From Novosphingobium profundi (GTDB lineage: Bacteria; Pseudomonadota; Alphaproteobacteria; Sphingomonadales; Sphingomonadaceae): 64,000 nucleotides of DNA. The translations under genes were made by a program, and so were the position numbers. The stretch is from contig NZ_JABWCU010000003.1 in the NCBI RefSeq assembly GCF_018491765.1, forward strand, positions 424,253 through 488,252. Reading direction: 5' to 3'. Below, piece after piece: positions 34,560-46,943 of the stretch (position 1 is the stretch's first letter; every line of letters starts with the position of its first letter). The notes below the pieces were generated by a model. It saw nothing but the letters and a program-made list of their open reading frames with translations, was not told the origin of the DNA and ran no database searches.

Positions 34560-35717
34560 TCACGTGCGGCGGACCGACGCCGCGAACGCTGCCCACTCAT
34601 TCATCAATTCTCGGCGCTTATCGAAAAAGTCAGTACGGCGATAGGCGGCCTCGACGGCCTTGGGTACCGTGTGGGCAAGGGCCGCTTCGGCCACTTCACC
34701 GGGAAAGTTCGTCTGTTCCGCAGCCCAATCACGAAATGTCGAGCGGAAACCATGTACCGTGAAGAGGACCTTCATGTCACGAAGCGCCTTGGTCAGCGTC
34801 ATGTCGCTCAATGCTTTCCCACTGGCAGATGGAAAAATCAGATCGGTCTCTGGGCTCCTTTTCGAAGCCGCCTTGCGCAATAGCGCAACCGCTTCAGGAG
34901 ATAGCGGAACGCGATGCATGCGGCGCGCCTTCATGCGTTCAGCCGGGACCGTCCAGATTGCAGCTTCGAGATCCATCTCGTTCCAGGTCGCACCGCGTAC
35001 CTCGCCGCTACGAGCGGCGGTCAGGATGACCGCTCGCAAGGCTAGTGCGCCCATGCCTCCCTTGTCGGTTAGACGAGCCATGAGTGCGGGTAATTCGGCG
35101 TATGGCATCGCATCGAAGTTCCCCCGCTTGGGCTGCGCAGGCAAACGGTCGGCAACTGCTGGACCCAGTGTGCCGATAAACAAGGCGCCATCGGGCCGGG
35201 CAAAGCGCAGTGTGCGAATTATGAGGCTGCGAACTTTGCGAGCCGTTTCGGGCTTGGTGCTCCAGATCGGACGAAGGCAAGTGGCAATGGCGTCCGCGTC
35301 GATGCTTTGCACCTGAAGCTTGCCAAGCGTGGGGAAGGCGTAGGCCTTTAGCTGCGATAGGTTTTGCTTGTACTTTGCATCGGAAATTTTTGCATCTGCG
35401 GACTTGGCGTCGAGAAAGCCTAGTGCAGCTTCCCGGAAGGTACGCGTCATCTCTTTAGGTGGCTTCAGCTCAAGGTGTGGATCGCGCCCGGCCACGAGGG
35501 CTGCTTTTACGAGCATGGCCTTTTCGCGTGCTTCCCTGAGCCCAACAGCCTTTAGGCCGCCTAAACCGAACTCTCGGCGCGCGCCGCCTTGCTGAATGCG
35601 GGCGACCCAGCTCGCCTGACCGGATTCGCGAACGAACAGGATCAGCCCGTCACCGTCATGGTGCCGTCCAGGCTTGCTCAGCGCCGCCCGGATATGTGCC
35701 TGTGTCAGTTTGCCCAT
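34560..35717 (-). CDS. P4-type tyrosine integrase next to tRNA-Asn
   Basis: This 385-residue site-specific recombinase has the P4/phage integrase layout: an N-terminal arm-binding domain (HHDGDGLILFVRESG, SWVARIQQGG, GLREAREKA), a core-binding domain, and a catalytic domain with TAARSGEVRGATW (first Arg), TVHGFRSTFRDWA (His-x-x-Arg box) and ALAHTVPKAVEAAYRRTDFF (nucleophilic Tyr). It appears intact. The ATG at 35717 fits the family N terminus MGKLT; the open frame continues 20 codons upstream. It reads away from the tRNA-Asn gene 163 bases to its right, the standard arrangement for an island inserted at a tRNA 3' end. Confidence 0.92.
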   Translation of the reverse strand: MGKLTQAHIRAALSKPGRHHDGDGLILFVRESGQASWVARIQQGGARREFGLGGLKAVGLREAREKAMLVKAALVAGRDPHLELKPPKEMTRTFREAALGFLDAKSADAKISDAKYKQNLSQLKAYAFPTLGKLQVQSIDADAIATCLRPIWSTKPETARKVRSLIIRTLRFARPDGALFIGTLGPAVADRLPAQPKRGNFDAMPYAELPALMARLTDKGGMGALALRAVILTAARSGEVRGATWNEMDLEAAIWTVPAERMKARRMHRVPLSPEAVALLRKAASKRSPETDLIFPSASGKALSDMTLTKALRDMKVLFTVHGFRSTFRDWAAEQTNFPGEVAEAALAHTVPKAVEAAYRRTDFFDKRRELMNEWAAFAASVRRT

Positions 35718-35841
35718 CGAGATTCGAACATTTGCCTGAAATTCGTTCCCCCATTCCGTCCCCCGCTCATAGCGCAAAACGGGCGAAAAGGGAAGGACGC
35801 GAGCGGACGCTTGCGAGGCAAAATGTCTAGGTTTTGAGGGA

Positions 35842-35874
35842 CTTTCCCGGACGTTCGTGAACGTCCGGGGAAAG
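35842..35874 (-). terminator. inverted repeat 3' of tRNA-Asn, probable terminator
   Basis: The arms CTTTCCCGGACGTTC and GAACGTCCGGGGAAAG pair over about 15 bases with one bulged G and a 2-base loop. It lies 5 bases beyond the tRNA 3' end on the minus strand and before the integrase. There is no long T run, so it may be a stem-type terminator of the tRNA transcript or part of the recombination site. It could also bind a dimeric protein. Confidence 0.5.
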
Positions 35875-35879
35875 GAAAG

Positions 35880-35954
35880 TGGCTCCCCGAGTAGGATTCG
35901 AACCTACGACAACTCGATTAACAGTCGAGGGCTCTACCGCTGAGCTATCGGGGA
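35880..35954 (-). tRNA. tRNA-Asn(GTT)
   Basis: On the minus strand the sequence folds into a complete cloverleaf. The acceptor stem is TCCCCGA pairing with TCGGGGA, followed by discriminator G and an encoded CCA (forward TGG at 35880-35882). The D arm is GCTC...GAGC, the anticodon stem CTCGA/TCGAG holds the loop CTGTTAA with anticodon GTT, and the T arm contains GGTTCGAATCC. The anticodon reads Asn codons AAC and AAU. Its 3' end faces the integrase, so it is the probable attachment site of a genomic island. A promoter is seen upstream at 35994-36022. Confidence 0.97.
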
Positions 35955-35993
35955 GCAGCCAGTCAGTGTTTCCACCGCCGCGGCAGGAGTGCG

Positions 35994-36022
35994 CCTATAC
36001 GCAGGGGGTTTTGGGTTGGCAA
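35994..36022 (-). promoter_or_regulatory. probable sigma-70 promoter of tRNA-Asn
   Basis: On the minus strand TTGCCA (36017-36022) and TATAGG (35994-35999) are separated by 17 bases, close to the consensus for the vegetative sigma factor. The tRNA begins 39 bases downstream of the -10 element, leaving a short leader. Confidence 0.6.
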
Positions 36023-36087
36023 CCCTGTACGCGAAGAAATTTCGAATTTTTTTCACGGGGCCTTTGGGAGGCTCGCAATTGCGCGGT

Positions 36088-36897
36088 TCAGACCTGGAAC
36101 TGCTCGGCGAAAATGCGTTCCTCGAGCGTGAAACCGGGGTCGAACAGGAGGGTCAGTTCGCGCTCGCGCGAGGTGGCGACGCGCACCGTGCGCACGTCGC
36201 GCACTTCCTTCTGGTCGGCAACGGCCGCGACCGGGCGCTTGCCGGGCTCGCGGATACGAAATTCGACGTCGGCGCTCTCGGGCAGGATCGCGCCCTTCCA
36301 GCGGCGCGGCCGGAACGGGCTGATCGGGGTCAGCGCCAGCATGCGGCAGCCGAGCGGGAGGATCGGCCCGTTGGCGGAGAGATTGTAGGCGGTCGACCCC
36401 ACCGGGGTGGCGAGCAGGATGCCGTCGCCGGCCAGTTCGCCCATGCGCACGCGTCCGTTGATACGGATTTCGATCTTGGCGGTCTGGCGCGTCTCGCGCA
36501 GCAGTGAGACCTCGTTGATCGCCCAATAGCTGAATTCTTCGCCGGACTGGGTGGTGGCCTGCATGCGCAAGGGGTTGAAGGGGATGCGCCGGGCTTCCTG
36601 GATGCGCTGGGCGATCGTGGCATCGCCGTGCATCGAGTTCATGAGGAAGCCCACTGTACCCAGGTTGATGCCATAGCAGGGCTTGGAAATGCCCCGGTCG
36701 AGCATTTCATGCAGGACATGGAGCATGAACCCGTCTCCGCCAACGACGACGATGATGTCGGCCTCCTCGGGCGTGACCCAGGGGTGCGCCTGGCGCAGTT
36801 CCTCGCCGCGCATCTGCGCGGGAGCGCTGTCCGACAGGATCAGGGCAAGGCGCAAGGACTGCGCGTCCGATCCGTCGGGTCTGGCCAGTTCGCTCAT
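36088..36897 (-). CDS. nadK: NAD kinase
   Basis: NAD kinase phosphorylates NAD+ to NADP+ in the cytoplasm. The 269-residue product has the diagnostic GGDG motif in IIVVVGGDGFMLHVLHEML, followed by YGINLGTVGFLMN, the NEVSLLR segment (family NE motif) and DGILLATPVGSTAYNLSANG (conserved substrate-binding loop). Length is normal for the short alphaproteobacterial form. The ATG at 36897 begins at the conserved N terminus; the frame continues open to 37869 only as a shadow of the divergent EAL gene. It is the first backbone gene to the right of the tRNA. Confidence 0.95.
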   Translation of the reverse strand: MSELARPDGSDAQSLRLALILSDSAPAQMRGEELRQAHPWVTPEEADIIVVVGGDGFMLHVLHEMLDRGISKPCYGINLGTVGFLMNSMHGDATIAQRIQEARRIPFNPLRMQATTQSGEEFSYWAINEVSLLRETRQTAKIEIRINGRVRMGELAGDGILLATPVGSTAYNLSANGPILPLGCRMLALTPISPFRPRRWKGAILPESADVEFRIREPGKRPVAAVADQKEVRDVRTVRVATSRERELTLLFDPGFTLEERIFAEQFQV

Positions 36898-37041
36898 CGC
36901 TTTTCGCGCTCCAATCCGGCACCGGGCGCCGGAACTCGTTGTGTGCAATAGTGTACCCGAACGGGACAGCCATTCGGGCGGGGGCGATTGGGCTGGTAAA
37001 TTTTGAACGGTTTGGCAAGGGGTTTGGAATAAGGAGTAACG

Positions 37042-38379
37042 ATGAGCGTGACGCAGCCAGAACGACCTGGGGACTTTGCCAGGCGGCTCGAGGACCGGCT
37101 GTCCGGCATCGCGGGCGTGGAACTCGTGCACGAGCGCATGGCCCAGTGGTCGAGCGACGCGGCCGAAAAGCTGGCGCCTGTCCATGTCCATGCGATGCTC
37201 GTCAATCTCAAACGCCTCGATGCGATCAACATGGCTTATGGCCCGGCAGCGGGTGATGGCGCGCTCGAGGAAGTGGCGGCGCGCGTCGGCCATTTCGCCA
37301 ACGAGGAACTCGATGCGCCCTGGGTCCTGGCGCGTGCGGGCGGTGGCAGTTTCGTGCTTGTTGCCAACATCACCTGCAGCCGCGAGCGCTGGCAACTGAT
37401 CGCGGACCAGTTGGCCGACCTTCTCTCGCGCCCGATTGCGGTGCCTTCGGGGATGCTGCACCTCTCGCCGCGCTTCGCGCTCGTGCGCACGCTGACCGGG
37501 GAGGCGGTCGAATCGATGCTCGAGCGGCTTGGCGCCGCGATGCAGACGGCCAGCGAGCAGCAGGGCGCGCGCCTCGTCTGGGCGGACGGGGAGGCGATCG
37601 TGCCGGGCATCTCGACCGCGCAGCTCGAGGCGGATCTTCTCGGCGCGATCGATCGCGACGAGATCGAGGTACTCTTCCAGCCGCAGTTCAGCCTTGCAGA
37701 CGACACGTTGACCGGGGCCGAGGCGCTGGCGCGTTGGGACCATCCCCAGCTCGGCCGGATCGGGGCGGGGGCGCTGTTCAACCTTGCCGAGCGCGCGGAC
37801 CACGTGGGGCCGCTCTCGCGCCACATCGCGCGCAAGGCGCTGTGGGCGGCGCGTGACTGGCCGGGGCACTTGCGGCTATCGATCAACGTCACGCCAGAGG
37901 ACCTGGCCTTCGACAGCTACACCCGCCAGATGCTCGACATCGTGGGCGAGAGCGGTTTCCCGCTGCGCCAGCTGACGCTCGAGATCACCGAGCAGTCGCT
38001 GATCGCCGACGTCACGCGCGCGGCACAGATCATGGCGGAATTCTCGGCGCAGGGCATTCGCATCGCGCTCGACGACTTCGGCGCGGGGTTCTGCAATTTC
38101 CGGTACCTGAAGGTGCTGCCGATCCACTACATCAAGCTCGACCGCTCGATGATCGAGGGGATCACCTCGGACAAGCGCGACCTTGCCGTGCTGCGCGCGA
38201 TCGTGGCGATGGCGCAGGCGCTCGATCTCGAGGTGATCGCGGAAGGGATCGAGAGCGTCGAGCAGCGCGATGCCGCCGCGCGCGAGCAGTGCCTGACCTA
38301 CCAGGGCTTCCTGCGCGCCCAGCCGATGAGCGTGGCGTTGTTCGACAAGCTGGCGCGGACCGAGGCCGAGAAGGCCTGA
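37042..38379 (+). CDS. EAL-domain protein with degenerate GGDEF domain
   Basis: A 445-residue cytoplasmic signalling protein. The N-terminal half (about 45-190) follows the GGDEF fold, but the catalytic signature is reduced to RAGGGSF, so it should not make cyclic di-GMP. The C-terminal EAL domain keeps its catalytic residues: GAEALARW (EAL motif, near 225), NVTPEDL, EITEQSLI, ALDDFGAGF (DDFG loop 6), IKLDRSMI (Lys) and VIAEGIES (Glu), ending QGFLRAQPM. It should therefore hydrolyse cyclic di-GMP, perhaps regulated by nucleotide binding to the GGDEF relic. No sensor or membrane segment is present. It is divergent from nadK. Confidence 0.9.
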   Translation: MSVTQPERPGDFARRLEDRLSGIAGVELVHERMAQWSSDAAEKLAPVHVHAMLVNLKRLDAINMAYGPAAGDGALEEVAARVGHFANEELDAPWVLARAGGGSFVLVANITCSRERWQLIADQLADLLSRPIAVPSGMLHLSPRFALVRTLTGEAVESMLERLGAAMQTASEQQGARLVWADGEAIVPGISTAQLEADLLGAIDRDEIEVLFQPQFSLADDTLTGAEALARWDHPQLGRIGAGALFNLAERADHVGPLSRHIARKALWAARDWPGHLRLSINVTPEDLAFDSYTRQMLDIVGESGFPLRQLTLEITEQSLIADVTRAAQIMAEFSAQGIRIALDDFGAGFCNFRYLKVLPIHYIKLDRSMIEGITSDKRDLAVLRAIVAMAQALDLEVIAEGIESVEQRDAAAREQCLTYQGFLRAQPMSVALFDKLARTEAEKA

Positions 38380-38416
38380 GCCCCGGTCCGCGCGCGGCTG
38401 TTGCGATGAGCGGCGC

Positions 38417-39976
38417 TTAGCGGGCGCCGTCCGCGTAGAAGCGCTGGAGATCGAGGCGCATCTGGTGGAGCGCCTCGGGGTTCAGGTAGATCATGTGCCC
38501 GGCCTCGTAGTACTTGAATTCGAGGTTGGGGCGCAGTTTCTCGGGCAGCATCATGTGCTTGAGATCGCGCTCGGTCGAGTGGAACGGCGTCGCCATGTCG
38601 TAGTAGCCGTTGAGCGAGAGCACACGCAGATACGGATTGGTGCGCATGGCCCGGCTGAGGTCGGCGGTCACGTCGACGAGGTTCTGCTGGCTCGAATAGC
38701 CGTATCCCGGCGCCTTGTGCGACCAGTCCCAATCGACCTTGCCACCCTCGCGCGCGCTGCGCCGGTAGGTGAGGTCGGTGTCGTAGCCGAAGGTGGAGTG
38801 GAGCTGGTCGAGGAAGCTGGAGATATAGAGCCCGGTGATGCCCGTGCTCGAGGGATCGTACTCGGGACCTTCACCCGCCGCGTCGGCATCGGTGCCCAGA
38901 TAGCGCGAATCGAAGCGGCCCAGCGTCTCGCGTTCCCCGCGCATCAGTTCCTTGCGGAAGCGGCTGAGATCGACGCGCAGGTTCGCGTCCTTGAGGTAGT
39001 CCACCGAGAGGCCGGTGAAGTGGCTCATCTGCCGCGCGACCGCGTCTTCCTCGGCGGGCGAGAGGTCCTGACCCTTGGACAGCGCCGTCGCGTAGGCGCC
39101 GTTGGCGAACTGGCGGGCCTGCTCGACGAATTCGGGCAGCGAGGCGGGGCGGTCGGCGATCTTGTTGTGGTACCAGGCGGTTGCCGCGTAGCTGGGCAGG
39201 TAGCCGATGTAGATCGCATCGAAGCCCGACTGGCGGATGCCGTAGTTCATGATCGAGGACAGCAGCATCACGCCGTTCAGGGCCATGCCGCGATCTTCCA
39301 TCTCCTCGGCGAGAGCGCCCGAGCGCGTCGTGCCGTAGCTCTCGCCGAAGATGTACTTGGGATCGCCCCACCGGCCGTTCTTGGTGATGTAGCGCTGGAT
39401 CGCATCGGCGAAGGCGCCGACGTCCTGGTCGACGCCGTAGAAGCTCTGGGGGTCGGTGTCGCCCAGCGCGCGCGAATAGCCCGAGCCCGGCGCGTCGAGG
39501 AAGACCATGTCGGTCGAGCCGATCAGGCTGTCGGGGTTGGGGCGCACGTCGTAGGGCGCGGGCGCGACGGCGACCGGATCGGTGGTGGTCACCTTGGTCG
39601 GCGCGAAGCTGCCCATGCGCAGCCAGAGGCTCGCCGAGCCGGGACCACCGTTGTAGAAGAAAGTGACCGGGCGGTGCTTACCGGGCGCGGTATAGGCGGT
39701 GTAGAAGATGCTCGCGGTCGGCTTGCCCTTGGCGTCGCGGATGGTCAGCGTGCCGGCCGTGGCGGTGTAGGCGATCGATTTGCCGTCGACGGTGACCGAG
39801 CCCTTGGCGGTTTTGGCCACTTCCTCGACCGGAGCGCTGGCCCAGCCCTTGGCGACGTCCTCGGCCACGCTTTTTTCATGTTCCTTGGCGGCGTCGGGGG
39901 CATCGCCCTTCTGCGCGAGCACGGGCTGTGCGAGCGCAAGCACCGATACGGCGGCGAGCGTCGTAAATTTTCTCAT
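38417..39976 (-). CDS. S10 family serine carboxypeptidase-like peptidase, exported
   Basis: This 519-residue protein has a signal peptide (MRKFTTLAAVSVLALAQPVL, cut after LAQ) and an alpha/beta hydrolase fold of the S10 peptidase family. The oxyanion region FFYNGGPGSASLWLRMGSF and the nucleophile elbow IFGESYGTTRS (Ser near 210) are clear. The acid GYYDMATPF and the base YEAGHMIYL near the C terminus complete the triad. It should act in the periplasm on peptides; substrate is unknown. The start at 39976 is preferred over 39991 because the signal peptide begins there. It lies downstream of mfd on the same strand, about 110 bases away. Confidence 0.88.
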   Translation of the reverse strand: MRKFTTLAAVSVLALAQPVLAQKGDAPDAAKEHEKSVAEDVAKGWASAPVEEVAKTAKGSVTVDGKSIAYTATAGTLTIRDAKGKPTASIFYTAYTAPGKHRPVTFFYNGGPGSASLWLRMGSFAPTKVTTTDPVAVAPAPYDVRPNPDSLIGSTDMVFLDAPGSGYSRALGDTDPQSFYGVDQDVGAFADAIQRYITKNGRWGDPKYIFGESYGTTRSGALAEEMEDRGMALNGVMLLSSIMNYGIRQSGFDAIYIGYLPSYAATAWYHNKIADRPASLPEFVEQARQFANGAYATALSKGQDLSPAEEDAVARQMSHFTGLSVDYLKDANLRVDLSRFRKELMRGERETLGRFDSRYLGTDADAAGEGPEYDPSSTGITGLYISSFLDQLHSTFGYDTDLTYRRSAREGGKVDWDWSHKAPGYGYSSQQNLVDVTADLSRAMRTNPYLRVLSLNGYYDMATPFHSTERDLKHMMLPEKLRPNLEFKYYEAGHMIYLNPEALHQMRLDLQRFYADGAR

Positions 39977-40063
39977 TGTCTTCCCTGTCAATGTCTTGTG
40001 TGACCCACTGGCTCACATTGGGGAAGCGCTCGTAACAAGGCAAGGATATATTGTATCTTGCGC

Positions 40064-40085
40064 GGGTGATTTTCTGTCGGGAAAA

Positions 40086-40091
<6 letters not shown>
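40064..40091 (-). terminator. inverted repeat at the mfd stop codon
   Basis: GGGTGATTTT and AAAATCACCC are perfect 10-base arms with an 8-base loop, and the mfd stop codon lies inside the structure. There is no clear T tract downstream on the minus strand, so it may be a weak terminator or an mRNA-stabilising hairpin between mfd and the peptidase gene. Confidence 0.45.
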
Positions 40092-43586
<3,495 letters not shown>

Positions 43587-43659
43587 GGCTCGGATCGCTG
43601 GCGGTTGGTGAGGCGGCCACGCTCAGGCCATGGGAAAAGGACGAAAGAGGGCTTGTCGA

Positions 43660-43929
43660 TCAGCGTGGGATGTCGACGTAGTCGAGCTGCATCATGCGCT
43701 CCATCATCGGGCCTGCGAACTTTTCGGGGACCGGCTCGGTCTTGAGCGCCCAGGCCATGATCTCGACGTCCTCTTCCTCGATGAGGTCCTCGAACCACTG
43801 GATCTGTTCTTCGTTCCACTCAGCGTGGAAGCGGTCGAAGTAGCAGCCGATCATGTAGTCGGCCTCGCGCGTGCCACGGTGCCATGCGCGGAAGCGGAGA
43901 CGGGCGAGGCGGGGCGGGATTTCTGTCAT
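43660..43929 (-). CDS. sdhE: succinate dehydrogenase assembly factor SdhE
   Basis: SdhE attaches FAD covalently to the succinate dehydrogenase flavoprotein. This 89-residue protein has the family's R-G-x-x-E signature as WHRGTREADYMIGCYF near the N terminus, followed by the acidic helical middle (WFEDLIEEEDVEIMAW) and the C-terminal MMQLDYVDIPR. Size is typical. It is the first gene of the sdhE-mfd pair and is divergent from recG with 102 bases between, where both promoters must lie. The sdhE-mfd-recG neighbourhood is a conserved alphaproteobacterial arrangement. Confidence 0.93.
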   Translation of the reverse strand: MTEIPPRLARLRFRAWHRGTREADYMIGCYFDRFHAEWNEEQIQWFEDLIEEEDVEIMAWALKTEPVPEKFAGPMMERMMQLDYVDIPR

Positions 43930-44031
43930 GACTTGGGCCGTTACAATGCACGCGCAGGCAGGGCAAGTTCTGCCCGACCAATCACCCCATGCCTCTGGTG
44001 CAACCGGCTCTGCCCGGTCTAAGAGGCCCGG

Positions 44032-46089
44032 ATGCGGCCCGAAGCGCTCAATTGCCTTTTCGTTGAAGCCGATGCCCTCGACGGCGTCGGCCCCAAGCTA
44101 CGTCGCCCGCTCGAGAAGCTGGGCCTGACGCGGATCAAGGATTTCGCCTATCATCTGCCCGACCGCTTCGTGGAGCGGCGCATGGTGACCCGGCTCGACG
44201 AGGCGGGAATCGGCGAGAACGTGATCGTGCGCCTGACCGTGCGCGAACATCGCTCGCCCGCGGGGCGCGGGCCGTTCCGGGTGATCGCCGAGGACGACGC
44301 CGGCGACATATGCACGATCGCCTATTTCGGACGCGCCTCGTACAGTGCGAAGAAGCAGCTGCCGGTGGGCGAGACGCGCTGGGTGGCCGGGCGGCTCGAC
44401 GAATACGGGCAGACGCGCCAGATGGTGCATCCCGAACACGTCTCCGACAACGATGCGGCCCCTGTCGGCCAGCAGCGCGAGGCGGTCTATCCTTTGTCGG
44501 AAGGGTTGACGCAGGGGCGCATGGCAGGGCTGGTGAAGCAGGCGCTGGCGCAATTGCCCGCGCTGCCCGAGTGGATCGAGCCCGGCCAGCTCGCCAGGAG
44601 CGGCTGGGCCGCTTGGAGCGATGCGCTGCGCGAGGCGCACAAGGGCGCAAACGAGCCCGCGCGCGACCGGCTCGCCTACGACGAACTTTTTGCCAACGCG
44701 CTCGCACTGATGCTGGTGCGCGCCAGCAACCGCGCGCAGAAGGGCACACCGCTGCAGGGCGACGGGCATTTGCGCGCCAAGTTGCAGCTGCCTTTCGCGT
44801 TGACCGGCGCGCAGGCGCGCTCGATCCGCGAGATCGAGGGAGACCTTGCGCAAAGCGCGCCCATGCTGCGCCTGCTTCAGGGCGACGTCGGCGCGGGCAA
44901 GACGGTGGTGGCGCTTTCGGCGCTGCTGATCGCGGTGGAGGCCGGCGCGCAAGGCGCGCTGCTGGCGCCAACCGAAATTCTCGCGCGCCAGCACTACGCG
45001 ACCTTGCGCAAGATGCTCGAGGGCACCGGCGTCGAGATCGCCCTCCTGACCGGCCGTGACAAGGGCAAGGCGCGCGAGGCGATCCTGATGGGGCTTCTCG
45101 ACGGCTCGATCCCGATCGTCGTTGGCACCCACGCGATCTTCCAGGACGCGGTCGCTTACCGCAATCTCGCGCTCGTGGTGATCGACGAGCAGCACCGTTT
45201 TGGCGTCGGCCAGCGCCTGATGCTCGCGCGCAAGGGCAAGCGCACGCCGCACACGCTGGCGATGACCGCGACCCCGATCCCGCGCACGCTGACGCTGGCG
45301 CAATATGGCGAGATGGAAGTCTCGCGGCTCGACGAACTGCCGCCCGGGCGCCAGGCGATCGACACGCGCGTGGTCTCGACCGAGCGCATGGACGATGTGA
45401 TCGGCGCGCTCTCCCGGCACATCCAGACCGGGCAGCAGGCCTACTGGGTCTGCCCGATGGTGACTGAGAGCGAGACCGACGATATTGCGGCGGCCGAGGC
45501 GCGCTATGCCGAACTGAAGGAGCGCTTCGGCAACCGCGTCGTCCTCGTCCACGGCCAGCTCAAGGGCGAGGAGAAGGATGCGGGCATGGAGCGTTTCGCC
45601 AGCGGCGAGGCGAGCCTGCTGGTCGCCACCACGGTGATCGAGGTCGGCGTCGACGTGCCCAACGCGACGCTCATGGTGATCGAGCAGGCCGAGCGCTTCG
45701 GGCTAGCCCAGTTGCACCAGCTGCGCGGGCGCGTGGGCCGTGGTTCGGAGAAGTCGACCTGCCTGCTCCTGCGCGGCAAGGCGCTCAGTGAAACGGGCCG
45801 CCAGCGCCTCGCGCTGATGCGCGAGACGCAGGACGGCTTTCGTCTGGCCGAGGAGGACCTGCAATTGCGCGGCGGGGGCGAGCTGCTCGGCACGCGCCAG
45901 TCGGGCGACACCCCGTTCCGCATCGCCAGCCTTGAACAGATTACCAAGCTGCTTCCCGTCGCGCACGATGATGCGCGGTTGCTGATGGAGCGCGACGGGG
46001 GGCTCTCGGGTCCGCGCGGCGAGGCGGCGCGCATCCTGCTCTACCTGTTCGAGCGCGACTGGGGCGTGCAGCTTTTGCGCGGAGGCTGA
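44032..46089 (+). CDS. recG: ATP-dependent DNA helicase RecG
   Basis: RecG remodels stalled replication forks and Holliday junctions. The 685-residue protein shows the wedge domain (OB fold, about 60-160), then the helicase core: PFALTGAQARSIREI, Walker A LLQGDVGAGKTVVALSAL (near 283), DEQH box VIDEQHRFGVGQR (near 384), TATPIPRTLTLAQYG, and the TRG motif LHQLRGRVGRGSEKSTCLLL. Length is normal. The start at 44032 reads MRPEALNCLF; no strong ribosome binding site is seen. It is divergent from sdhE and converges with the lysis-type cassette, whose stop is 9 bases away. Confidence 0.96.
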   Translation: MRPEALNCLFVEADALDGVGPKLRRPLEKLGLTRIKDFAYHLPDRFVERRMVTRLDEAGIGENVIVRLTVREHRSPAGRGPFRVIAEDDAGDICTIAYFGRASYSAKKQLPVGETRWVAGRLDEYGQTRQMVHPEHVSDNDAAPVGQQREAVYPLSEGLTQGRMAGLVKQALAQLPALPEWIEPGQLARSGWAAWSDALREAHKGANEPARDRLAYDELFANALALMLVRASNRAQKGTPLQGDGHLRAKLQLPFALTGAQARSIREIEGDLAQSAPMLRLLQGDVGAGKTVVALSALLIAVEAGAQGALLAPTEILARQHYATLRKMLEGTGVEIALLTGRDKGKAREAILMGLLDGSIPIVVGTHAIFQDAVAYRNLALVVIDEQHRFGVGQRLMLARKGKRTPHTLAMTATPIPRTLTLAQYGEMEVSRLDELPPGRQAIDTRVVSTERMDDVIGALSRHIQTGQQAYWVCPMVTESETDDIAAAEARYAELKERFGNRVVLVHGQLKGEEKDAGMERFASGEASLLVATTVIEVGVDVPNATLMVIEQAERFGLAQLHQLRGRVGRGSEKSTCLLLRGKALSETGRQRLALMRETQDGFRLAEEDLQLRGGGELLGTRQSGDTPFRIASLEQITKLLPVAHDDARLLMERDGGLSGPRGEAARILLYLFERDWGVQLLRGG

Positions 46090-46098
46090 GTTCGCCGC

Positions 46099-46671
46099 TC
46101 AGGGCTCCTCGCCGCGAACCGCGAGGCCTTCGGCGATCAGCGCTTCGCCCCATTGGTGGACACGCAGCAGCCGCTCGGTGTTGGCGCTCAGTGTCTCGAA
46201 GTCGGCGCGGGTGAGAGTGACGGCAGCGCCACCGGTGCGGTCAGGGCCCGGGGCAGCGTGATCCGCGCTGGGGGCAGCGGCTGGGCGGGCATCACTGTGA
46301 GCGGCTTCTGCGCCGTTCGCGCGCAGCCCGCCGAGATCGGCAAAATGGCGAGCGCGAGCGCGCCACAGATCGGCTTGTTCATGGGCATCGTCGGCCTCCT
46401 TGGCAAGTTGGGTGCTGCGTTCCTCGGTCGCGCGGCGGGCCGCCTCGGCGCTTCGCGAGGCCTCGGCCTGCGCGGCGGCATAGTCGGTCTTGGTTCGGCG
46501 GTGGCTGGCCGCTTCGCTGACGGCGCGAGATTTCCAGGACTGCGCGCTGTGGTGCTGGCGCCAGGTGACCAGCGCGAGGGCAAGGCAGAGCACGGGCCAG
46601 GGGTGGCGCGCCAACAGGCGCAGGCCGCGTTTTGCCAGGGCAAGCGCGGAGGTGGCCGTGAAAGCGATCAT
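46099..46671 (-). CDS. membrane-anchored coiled-coil protein, phage spanin-like
   Basis: This 190-residue protein has one N-terminal membrane helix (about 24-41, PWPVLCLALALVTW) followed by a long Ala/Arg/Glu-rich coiled coil (SEAASHRRTKTDYAAAQAEA onward to about 110) and a Pro/Ala-rich linker. That topology is like the inner-membrane spanin (Rz) of tailed phages, which links to the outer membrane during lysis. It is the third gene of a cassette with a holin-like protein and an amidase, overlapping the former by 4 bases. The frame stays open far upstream as a shadow; the ATG at 46671 sits in the overlap. Sequence alone does not prove a spanin. Confidence 0.6.
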   Translation of the reverse strand: MIAFTATSALALAKRGLRLLARHPWPVLCLALALVTWRQHHSAQSWKSRAVSEAASHRRTKTDYAAAQAEASRSAEAARRATEERSTQLAKEADDAHEQADLWRARARHFADLGGLRANGAEAAHSDARPAAAPSADHAAPGPDRTGGAAVTLTRADFETLSANTERLLRVHQWGEALIAEGLAVRGEEP

Positions 46672-46943
46672 GCGGCGTTCTCCCGATCGATGGCGCGTGA
46701 TCGCGCGACCTGCCTGTCCTTGAGCGCGGCGACGCCGCCGGCCGTGCCGATCAGCATGACGAGCCCGCCGGGATAGGCCGCGCAATAGGTGGCAAGGTCG
46801 AAGGCATGGCCGCGTCCGAGGGTGTCGAACACCAGCAGGGCGTGCGCGGCGAGGCTGTAGAGTGCCGCGCCCGCGGTGCCCAGGACTCGCGTGGTTTCGA
46901 ACTCGCCGCAGGACGAGCGCAGGATCGCGCCGAGCCCGCTCAC
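46668..46943 (-). CDS. small membrane protein, holin-like (91 aa)
   Basis: The 91-residue protein has two hydrophobic segments (about 20-42 and 50-70) and a charged C-terminal tail (ALKDRQVARSRAIDRENAA), a layout shared by small phage holins that permeabilise the inner membrane. It overlaps the amidase gene upstream and the spanin-like gene downstream by 4 bases each, so all three are translated together. The holin role is inferred from size, topology and position between an endolysin and a spanin-like gene; no holin family is recognised by motif. Confidence 0.6.
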   Translation of the reverse strand: MSGLGAILRSSCGEFETTRVLGTAGAALYSLAAHALLVFDTLGRGHAFDLATYCAAYPGGLVMLIGTAGGVAALKDRQVARSRAIDRENAA

